Below the pieces are notes generated by a model that was not told the origin of the DNA, searched no databases, and worked only from the letters and a program-made list of their open reading frames with translations. Position numbers and translations under genes: made by a program. Below are positions 56,774-64,000 of a stretch of 64,000 nucleotides of DNA, one piece after another. How positions within the stretch are numbered: position 1 is the stretch's first letter; each line of letters begins with the position of its first letter. The DNA is from Clostridiaceae bacterium BL-3 (GTDB lineage: Bacteria; Bacillota; Clostridia; Clostridiales; Clostridiaceae), in assembly GCA_902809985.1 (NCBI GenBank), contig CADDXC010000001.1, positions 2,170,001 through 2,234,000 of the forward strand, given 5' to 3'.

Positions 56774-57145
56774 CTATTGCAAGTTAATTCCAATCATTCC
56801 AGATAAGGCCCCCACTATTAGTGCAAGTACTAATCTCTTAATTCCATCTACACCTATCACAGCAGAATTTCCCGAAATAACAGAAACTACATATAGTATA
56901 AATAGATATAAAAGAGTAACTATAATACCTATAAGCCATCCCTTTTCCCCTATTTTCCTCACTGCATAAATGGAAGCGTACATTATACTGAGTATTGTCG
57001 TAATAAGATAAACTATATAACTTACCTGACTGCTGACTTCTATAAAAGTCATTACAACGGCAAAGATCAAAAGCAAAATCACAGTAATTATAAATCCTCT
57101 GATAACTCCTTCTATAGCAGAAAGATAATTATTACTTTTTTCCAA
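56774..57145 (-). CDS. TIGR04086 family membrane protein
   Basis: A 123-residue protein with four hydrophobic helices. GVIRGFIITVILLLIFA near the start and IKRLVLALIVGALSGMIGIN at the end fit the TIGR04086 (YrzE-like) family, found beside yajC and scfA in clostridia. The start is TTG at 57145, after AGGAGG. Function is unknown; the location suggests a link to export or to the SCIFF peptide, without direct evidence. Confidence 0.85.
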   Translation of the reverse strand: MEKSNNYLSAIEGVIRGFIITVILLLIFAVVMTFIEVSSQVSYIVYLITTILSIMYASIYAVRKIGEKGWLIGIIVTLLYLFILYVVSVISGNSAVIGVDGIKRLVLALIVGALSGMIGINLQ

Positions 57146-57232
57146 ATTAAAACACCTCCTATCTAATAGTATCTATGTAGACAAAAGGCGCTTTATACCT
57201 AAATTTTAAACTTCTTTTCTTTGAATTTATTT

Positions 57233-57535
57233 CTATTTACCCTTATTAGAATTTTCTGAGCTTTTATCATCTGAAAGGACATTTAACACCCCTGTCTTGT
57301 CAAGTTTTATCTTTATTCTGTCAGGTCCTGTCTGAAGTGTTATAAAACTTTCATTTTCTCTGATATTTATAATTTTACCTACTATACCACCTTTAGTCAT
57401 AACCTCATCATTGACTTTAAGATTACTCAACATAGCATTGTATTTTTTTCTTCTCCTGCTCTCTGGTAAAAATATAAGCAAGTAAAAAATTACCACTACA
57501 AATATAAATGGTGATATCCTAACTAATAAATCCAA
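57233..57535 (-). CDS. yajC: Preprotein translocase subunit YajC
   Basis: A small membrane protein of 100 residues that associates with SecDF. One N-terminal helix (about 5-25, FIFVVVIFYLLIFLP) is followed by the conserved LKVNDEVMTKGGIVGKI domain. I place the start at the TTG at 57535, eight bases after AAGGAGG; the GTG three codons earlier overlaps that site. It lies 31 bases past tgt. Confidence 0.92.
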   Translation of the reverse strand: MDLLVRISPFIFVVVIFYLLIFLPESRRRKKYNAMLSNLKVNDEVMTKGGIVGKIINIRENESFITLQTGPDRIKIKLDKTGVLNVLSDDKSSENSNKGK

Positions 57536-57566
57536 CGCTTTCACCTCCTTATAAAATAGTTCTTAT

Positions 57567-58706
<1,140 letters not shown>

Positions 58707-58762
58707 TCATATTTATACAATTCACAATGCACAGCCTAAATTTTTATACCTGACTCTTAAAA

Positions 58763-59788
58763 TCACTTGATAAACATGGCATCTCCAAAACTGAAAAACC
58801 TGTATCTGTTTTTTACCGCTTCCCGGTATGCATTTAATATATTTTCTCTCCCACATAGTGCACTTACCAGCATTATGAGGGTAGATTGGGGTAAATGAAA
58901 ATTTGTTATAAGCTTATCTACTATCTTATACTTATAGCCCGGATATATAAATATATCTGTCCATCCTGACTGTTCTCTGACTCTTCCATCTTCATCCGCT
59001 ATGGTTTCAAGAGTTCTGCAGGATGTGGTTCCCACAGGAATTACACTGTGCCCGCTTTCCCTTGCTCCGTTAATTACATCTGCAGTTTCCCTCGACATAC
59101 GGTAGTATTCAGAATGCATATCATGGTCTTCAACATTTTCAACCTTAACCGGTCTAAAAGTTCCAATACCCACATGTAAAGTCAAAAAAGCAAGTTTAAC
59201 TCCCTTATCTTCTATTTTTTGGAGTAAATCCTCTGTAAAATGAAGTCCAGCCGTAGGGGCTGCCGCTGAACCTTCTTCTTTAGAATAAACCGTCTGATAC
59301 ATTTCCTTGTCTTCCAACTTTTCCTTTATATAAGGCGGCAAAGGCATTTGCCCAAGTTTATCCAGTACTTCTTCAAATATTCCCCTATATTCAAATTTAA
59401 CTATCCTATTTCCGTCTTTCTTTATCTGAGATATTTCAGCTTTCAACTCTCCATCTCCAAAATCAAACCTGTCTCCAATCCTAGCTCTTCTTCCCGGCTT
59501 AACCAGTGTTTCCCAGCTGCCATCCTCATTTCTCTTTAACAGCAAAATTTCCATTTTTCCGCCGCTGCCCTCTTTTTTCCCTATAAGCCTTGCAGGTAAA
59601 ACCCTGGTATCATTTAAAACAAGACAATCTCCCGGATTTAAATAGCCTATTATATCCCTAAACACCTTATGTTCTACTTTTCCTGTCTTCTTGTCCAATA
59701 CCATAAGCCTTGCTTCATCTCTCTGTTTTAATGGATGTTGTGCAATCAGTTCCTTAGGTAAGTAAAAATCAAAATCCGTAACTTTCAA
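58763..59788 (-). CDS. queA: S-adenosylmethionine:tRNA ribosyltransferase-isomerase
   Basis: Transfers the ribosyl part of SAM to preQ1 in tRNA to make epoxyqueuosine, 341 residues. Family marks: [15 protein letters not shown] at the start, [22 protein letters not shown] and the C-terminal [16 protein letters not shown]. The start is TTG at 59788, with CGGAGTG upstream. It is six bases past ruvB. Confidence 0.97.
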   Translation of the reverse strand: MKVTDFDFYLPKELIAQHPLKQRDEARLMVLDKKTGKVEHKVFRDIIGYLNPGDCLVLNDTRVLPARLIGKKEGSGGKMEILLLKRNEDGSWETLVKPGRRARIGDRFDFGDGELKAEISQIKKDGNRIVKFEYRGIFEEVLDKLGQMPLPPYIKEKLEDKEMYQTVYSKEEGSAAAPTAGLHFTEDLLQKIEDKGVKLAFLTLHVGIGTFRPVKVENVEDHDMHSEYYRMSRETADVINGARESGHSVIPVGTTSCRTLETIADEDGRVREQSGWTDIFIYPGYKYKIVDKLITNFHLPQSTLIMLVSALCGRENILNAYREAVKNRYRFFSFGDAMFIK

Positions 59789-59794
59789 TAAATT

Positions 59795-60844
59795 TCACTC
59801 CGTTTCGTTTTGTCCACGATGACTGTATTGTTTTCTCTTCAATGTGCCACCTTTTCTAGTTTTATTAAAATGTCTGTAGGCACTATCAGATGCCATTCTC
59901 CCCCTAGGTGTTCTTATTATAAAACCCTTCTGAAGCAGATAGGGTTCATACACATCTTCTATAGTATCCAATTCTTCTCCTATAAAATAAGCCAGTGTCT
60001 CTATTCCCACAGGTCCTCCATTGAAATTGTCAATTATAGCCTTTAATATTTTATTGTCTATACTGTCAAATCCCTCTTCATCCACTTCCAATAATTTTAA
60101 AGCAAGCTTGCTGGTCTCAACATCTATTGTTCCATTACCTTTTACCTCTGAATAATCTCTAACCCTTTTCAAAAGTCTATTTGCAATTCTCGGTGTTCCC
60201 CTGGACCTTTTTCCTATTTCCAGGGCAGCTTCATATTCTATATTTATATCGAGTATCTCTGCAGATCTAATTATAATTTCACTGAGCTCCTTTTCTCCAT
60301 AAAACTCCATGGGACATAACATTCCAAATCTATCCCTCAGTGGAGATGTCAAAAGTCCTATCCTAGTAGTAGCTCCTATTAATGTGAATTTAGGAAGATC
60401 CAGTCTTATGGATTTTGCAGCCGCACCTTTTCCTATAACTATATCAAGTGCATAGTCTTCCATAGCAGGATACAATATTTCCTCTACGCTTCTATTTAAT
60501 CTGTGTATTTCATCTATGAAAAGCACATCCATATCATTTAAACTGGTAAGTATTGCAGCTAAATCCCCCGCTCTCTCTATAGCCGGACCAGAAGTAACTT
60601 TCAAATTCCCTCCCATTTCCATGGCAATTATATTTGCAAGAGTGGTTTTCCCAAGTCCCGGCGGTCCATAGAGAAGCACATGATCCAGTGCTTCTTTTCT
60701 GTTTTTCGCAGCTTCTATAAATATATTAAGCTTATTTTTCACCTTGTTTTGTCCTATATATTCACTAAGTCTTTTAGGTCTTAAACTATGCTCGTTTTCA
60801 GCATCACCCTCCATATTAAATGGAGTGACTATTCTATTTTCCAC
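59795..60844 (-). CDS. ruvB: Holliday junction branch migration helicase RuvB
   Basis: AAA+ motor of the RuvAB complex, 349 residues. Walker A is [17 protein letters not shown], Walker [12 protein letters not shown], sensor GATTRIGLL, and the C-terminal winged helix has [12 protein letters not shown]. The frame starts at 60853, but I choose the GTG at 60844: AGGTG is six bases upstream, and family members begin with MENRIVTP-like sequence. It lies about 14 bases after ruvA. Confidence 0.96.
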   Translation of the reverse strand: MENRIVTPFNMEGDAENEHSLRPKRLSEYIGQNKVKNKLNIFIEAAKNRKEALDHVLLYGPPGLGKTTLANIIAMEMGGNLKVTSGPAIERAGDLAAILTSLNDMDVLFIDEIHRLNRSVEEILYPAMEDYALDIVIGKGAAAKSIRLDLPKFTLIGATTRIGLLTSPLRDRFGMLCPMEFYGEKELSEIIIRSAEILDINIEYEAALEIGKRSRGTPRIANRLLKRVRDYSEVKGNGTIDVETSKLALKLLEVDEEGFDSIDNKILKAIIDNFNGGPVGIETLAYFIGEELDTIEDVYEPYLLQKGFIIRTPRGRMASDSAYRHFNKTRKGGTLKRKQYSHRGQNETE

Positions 60845-60858
60845 ACCCATCACCTAGC

Positions 60859-61449
60859 CTAATCCATTAAAAATTTCAAAGCTTCTTTTATCATAACTTC
60901 AATAGAACTATTATTATTTATGGCTTTCAATGCACTGTTTGCCTCCTTTTCAGAGTATCCAAGGGCCTTGAGAGCTTCTACAACTTCAGAAGTGGTTTTG
61001 CCTTCACCAAGCTCTTGACAATTATTCTCATGATCCCCGATTTCCTCTGGGGATACTTTATCTTTTAATTCCAAGATAATTCTCTGCGCAGTTTTCTTTC
61101 CTACTCCGGGAGCCCTCACTAAATTCTTTTCATCTCCAGATATTATAGCATACTTTAAATTAGCAACATTACTTATGGATAGGAGCGAAAGTGCTGCTTT
61201 AGCACCTATTCCATTTATAGTCAGAAGAAGATTGAACATGTTTATCTCCTCTTTCGTCAGAAAGCCATACAATCCTATAAAATCTTCCCTTACTATTTGC
61301 TGCAGATACAACAATATGTTTTCACCTATTTTAGGGGTGTTAGCAATAGTACTACCTGACGTATTTATTTTATAGCCTATGCCATTGTTTTCAACTATAA
61401 TATAATCTCTACTCACGCCTCTATATATCCCCTTTATATACTCATACAT
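60859..61449 (-). CDS. ruvA: Holliday junction DNA-binding protein RuvA
   Basis: Tetrameric junction-binding protein of 196 residues. The N-terminal OB domain (1-62, MYEYIKGIYRGVSRDY) is followed by two helix-hairpin-helix motifs (LLTINGIGAKAAL and RAPGVGKKTAQRI) and a C-terminal RuvB-contact domain (about 150-196, EALKALGYSEKEAN). CGGGGGA lies before the ATG. No ruvC is next to it in the window. Confidence 0.97.
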   Translation of the reverse strand: MYEYIKGIYRGVSRDYIIVENNGIGYKINTSGSTIANTPKIGENILLYLQQIVREDFIGLYGFLTKEEINMFNLLLTINGIGAKAALSLLSISNVANLKYAIISGDEKNLVRAPGVGKKTAQRIILELKDKVSPEEIGDHENNCQELGEGKTTSEVVEALKALGYSEKEANSALKAINNNSSIEVMIKEALKFLMD

Positions 61450-61585
61450 CTAAAATTCCCCCGTAAAATATTGAAAATCATATAAATATTATAGCACATA
61501 TTATACTTTATCATTTTGAATACCTCAGTTCAAGTGATAATTATATAGAACCAGGCTCCTTTACCTAAAAAAGCCTTAAAGGCTA

Positions 61586-62182
61586 CTATTCATAGTCTTC
61601 AAGGCGTGCTTCTGCTTCTTCTCTGGTATTACACTGAAAATATTTGTCTCCCTTAGTCAAAAGTTTAATATCTTCTTCTTTCAACCTATTCGTACTTATA
61701 CTTGTAATATCTCTTTTTTCATTTTCTATAAGCATATTTCCCTGTTTATCTGTTTTATATATAGCTATAAATCCATTTTTTATTCCCAATACATATTTAT
61801 TAGGAGCATATTTGTCTACATTTTTTATTAACACTATTTCTCCTGCACTGAATTTTTCTACCTTATATCCTACATCCTTATAAGCTTTTTCAACTTCACT
61901 TTTCTTCTTGCCAGCTAACTTTCCTGCCAATTCCTGTTTTTCTATCTGAACTTCTCCGCTTTTATCATATTTTATCTTGAATATTACTCTGGCATCATTA
62001 TCAACAACACCGTTTATGGAAGAATTCACTTTTACAGTATCATAGGAATTCTTGTTAGCTTGACTTAATTTCTTTTCCATATTTATATTTTGAAATCCCA
62101 CTATACATATATAACAACTCAATCCAAAAATTAAAATAGTAAAAGCAACTAAAATTGCTGTGCGAATTTTTCTTCTATCCAC
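61586..62182 (-). CDS. BofC-like (C-terminal domain) membrane-anchored protein
   Basis: A 198-residue protein with one N-terminal membrane helix (about 8-30), a charged linker and repeated beta-rich segments (VEKAYKDVGYKVEKF and YVLGIKNGFIAIYKTD). It resembles the BofC C-terminal domain. In Bacillus, BofC lies beside ruvAB and restrains SpoIVB in the sigma-K checkpoint. The same position here supports the call. The start is the GTG at 62182, after AAGGAGGG; the 17 codons before it are unsupported. Confidence 0.78.
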   Translation of the reverse strand: MDRRKIRTAILVAFTILIFGLSCYICIVGFQNINMEKKLSQANKNSYDTVKVNSSINGVVDNDARVIFKIKYDKSGEVQIEKQELAGKLAGKKKSEVEKAYKDVGYKVEKFSAGEIVLIKNVDKYAPNKYVLGIKNGFIAIYKTDKQGNMLIENEKRDITSISTNRLKEEDIKLLTKGDKYFQCNTREEAEARLEDYE

Positions 62183-62234
62183 AATATCCCTCCTTTTCTG
62201 GATATTATAGACACTTTTATAAAAATTATACATG

Positions 62235-63056
62235 TTATTTCAATCTTATGCTGGTATAATTTTTACTGCAATACAATATGTCATTTTTAATGACTATATT
62301 GCCTTGATTATCTATTCTCCAAACTATTGCCCCCTTGTTTATAAGTCTGTTTTCAACTCTTTTATCCGGAGTTCCCACTCCATCACTCGTTATAATCGCC
62401 ACTCTAGGTTCTACCCTATCCAAAAATCTATTCGTAGTACTTGTATTTAATCCATGATGGGGAACTTTAAGCACATCACATTTTTTAAGTTCGCCTGTTT
62501 TTAAAATATCTTCTTCTTCTGATCTCTCACAGTCTCCTGCAAATACATATTGTAATCCATTTACTTTTCCCTGCAGGACTATAGAATTATTATTTTCTAC
62601 AGTTTTACTTTCACGAACCGGCCCGATTGCCTTAAGAACGCATCCATAATTTTTAATTTCCCAACCTCTTTTTATATATTCAACATCCACCCCCATTTTA
62701 TTCAGCTTATCACTCATAATATTCTGGATATAGTTTCTATGATCTGGAAGATACACCTTACAAACTTTTCTGGACTGAGCTATTTTAATTATGCCTTCAT
62801 AGTGATCATCGTGATAATGAGTGAGTATTATACCATCTATGCTTTTTACCTGATTTAAATCCAAATATCTTATAATTCTCTTGGTATAATAAGCAGCTCC
62901 TGTATCTATAAGATAATTTTTATCATCAGTTTTTATTAAAATACAGTCACTCTGACCAACTCCTAAAAAATGAACCTCATAATTTCCAAATTTAGCCAGA
63001 GCAACATTATCCATATACATTATAATTACAAAAATAATAGCTAATATTCGTTTCAT
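62235..63056 (-). CDS. Secreted or anchored MBL-fold hydrolase (ComEC C-terminal-like)
   Basis: A 273-residue metallo-beta-lactamase fold protein with an N-terminal signal or anchor (about 2-21). The metal site is seen as LTHYHDDHYEG (about 79-89), FAGDCERSEE and PHHGLNTSTT, the ComEC/Rec2-type arrangement. It probably acts outside the membrane on nucleic acid or another phosphodiester (inference). GAGGAG precedes the ATG. It lies 52 bases upstream of the bofC-like gene. Confidence 0.88.
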   Translation of the reverse strand: MKRILAIIFVIIMYMDNVALAKFGNYEVHFLGVGQSDCILIKTDDKNYLIDTGAAYYTKRIIRYLDLNQVKSIDGIILTHYHDDHYEGIIKIAQSRKVCKVYLPDHRNYIQNIMSDKLNKMGVDVEYIKRGWEIKNYGCVLKAIGPVRESKTVENNNSIVLQGKVNGLQYVFAGDCERSEEEDILKTGELKKCDVLKVPHHGLNTSTTNRFLDRVEPRVAIITSDGVGTPDKRVENRLINKGAIVWRIDNQGNIVIKNDILYCSKNYTSIRLK

Positions 63057-63203
63057 ACAAATTACTCCTCATAAATCGTCGCTATTATTATTTTTTACAA
63101 TTAAAATTGTTATATTCTAAATTATAGGTGAGAAAATCTCATGACACATAGTACATATTTAAAATAGAAAAGTAAAAGTTCCTAACTCCATCAACAAAAA
63201 TAT

Positions 63204-63232
63204 TTGACAAAATTCCTATTTAGGTATACTAT
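63204..63232 (+). promoter_or_regulatory. Promoter of the SAM-riboswitch transcript
   Basis: TTGACA at 63204-63209 with TACTAT at 63227-63232 (17-base spacing), or TATACT two bases earlier. It lies about 20 bases before the riboswitch. Confidence 0.7.
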
Positions 63233-63252
63233 TAAAAAAATTAATAAATAAA

Positions 63253-63355
63253 TCTTATCAAGAGCGGTGGAGGGACTTGGCCCTATGATGCCCGACAACC
63301 AACATTCTATTTAATGTATGGTGTTAATTCCAACAGATTATTCTGAAAGATAAGA
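63253..63355 (+). promoter_or_regulatory. SAM-I riboswitch (S-box)
   Basis: The conserved core is plain: AAGAGCGGTGGAGGGACTTG, GCCCTATGATGCCCGACAAC, then the late GAAAGATAAGA closing the P1 helix with TCTTATC. It binds S-adenosylmethionine and switches off the downstream sulfur gene by favouring the terminator at 63378. Confidence 0.97.
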
Positions 63356-63377
63356 AAAATTTTCAAGTTGTAACTTT

Positions 63378-63413
63378 AAAGCTGTTTTTCTTATGAAAAA
63401 CAGCTTTTTTATT
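63378..63413 (+). terminator. Riboswitch-controlled terminator
   Basis: AAAGCTGTTTTTC pairs with GAAAAACAGCTTT, followed by a T-run. It lies between the S-box and the coding start. Confidence 0.92.
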
Positions 63414-63447
63414 TTATACTATACACAATTAATAAGGAGGAAAATTT

Positions 63448-64000
63448 ATGAGCAAAGAAACCAGCTTTATAACAAAATGCATTCACGTGGGAAATGGTAT
63501 TGATAAAGAAACCAGGGCCATAAGGCGCCCAATAACCATGGCAAACTGTTACAGGCTTCCCGAAGATGCATCTTCAATCAACTGGAGTGATCCAAATCAG
63601 ATATTATATACCAGAAACACCTCTGCAAATCAACTTTATCTTCAGCAAAGACTTGCCGCACTGGAAGGTGCAGAAGACTGCGTGGTCCTTGCAAGTGGTG
63701 TCGCTGCACTGGCAGGTGTGTTTTTTACTTTTCTTGACAAAAATTCACATGTGATCTGTTCAAATGTATCATACATAGCAGTTTACAGACTGTTAAACGA
63801 ATATCTCCCTGAAAAATACAATATAGAGACATCCCTTGTAGATACCTCCAACCTAGAAGAAATAAAAAAGGCCATACACCCCAATACCAGGCTCATTCAT
63901 GTTGAAACTCCAGGAAACCCCACCACGAGAATAAGCGACATTGAAGAAATTGCAAAAATTGCGAAATCCGCAGGAGCTCTACTTAGTGTTGACAGTACAT
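63448..64000 (+). CDS. Cys/Met metabolism PLP enzyme (cystathionine gamma-synthase/lyase family), partial
   Basis: Trans-sulfuration-type PLP enzyme; the first 184 residues are in the window. Hand translation gives MSKETSFITKCIHVGNGID at the start, YTRNTSANQLYLQQRLAALE, then the active-site ASGVAALAG and HVETPGNPTTRISDI. The PLP lysine lies beyond the edge. AAGGAGG precedes the ATG at 63448. The SAM riboswitch ties it to methionine or cysteine interconversion. The exact reaction (synthase, lyase or sulfhydrylase) cannot be set from this part. Confidence 0.92.
   Translation, partial: MSKETSFITKCIHVGNGIDKETRAIRRPITMANCYRLPEDASSINWSDPNQILYTRNTSANQLYLQQRLAALEGAEDCVVLASGVAALAGVFFTFLDKNSHVICSNVSYIAVYRLLNEYLPEKYNIETSLVDTSNLEEIKKAIHPNTRLIHVETPGNPTTRISDIEEIAKIAKSAGALLSVDST

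Overview
The window comes from a low-GC, spore-forming, anaerobic Firmicute, most likely Clostridium sensu stricto (the C. kluyveri / C. ljungdahlii / C. tyrobutyricum type). This rests on AT-rich DNA, strong AGGAGG ribosome sites, frequent GTG/TTG starts, sporulation genes (GerW/YtfJ, CotJABC, a coat-F protein, a BofC-like protein), the SCIFF ribosomal-peptide pair and CWB2 cell-wall proteins. The species is inferred, not shown.

Left part (1-30 kb) is a patchwork of short metabolic units: addA (cut by the window edge) behind a GAF-GGDEF gene; thrC beside a truncated IS transposase; a cysteine-desulfurase-family enzyme; a solitary CbiM; lipA and lplA (lipoate synthesis and scavenging, with a structured lplA leader); an MFS exporter; a cold-shock gene; a serine catabolism unit (steT-like permease, sdaAB, sdaAA); dhaL-dhaM whose dhaK partner survives only as a fragment; a second desulfurase-like enzyme; HAD and EamA genes; ytfI-ytfJ; a DUF4491/LRAT group; an IS200/IS605 element with intact tnpB and broken tnpA; and two spore-coat units.

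Middle (29-42.6 kb): a SatD-DUF3307 pair with repeated sites over its promoter, two tandem secreted CWB2 proteins, tRNA-Leu(GAG), a lytic transglycosylase, coaE, polA, a MEDS-domain protein, an archaeal-type ornithine cyclodeaminase, a hemolysin-III family protein and a DUF6483 protein.

Right part (42.6-63 kb), all on the minus strand, is the conserved clostridial housekeeping block. In transcription order it runs: MBL-fold hydrolase, bofC-like, ruvA, ruvB, queA, tgt, yajC, TIGR04086 membrane protein, scfA, scfB, secD, secF, a degenerate recJ-like gene, apt, relA, dtd, MBL hydrolase, hemZ, hisS, aspS and a 6S RNA. It joins recombination, queuosine tRNA modification, protein export, stringent response and tRNA charging. 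The window ends with a SAM-I riboswitch driving a trans-sulfuration-type PLP enzyme on the plus strand.

No prophage, CRISPR array or large defence island was seen. The points most worth follow-up are the SatD/DUF3307 locus, the lplA leader RNA, the catalytically degenerate RecJ-like protein, the dhaK remnant, and the IS605 element whose TnpA is dead while TnpB is intact.
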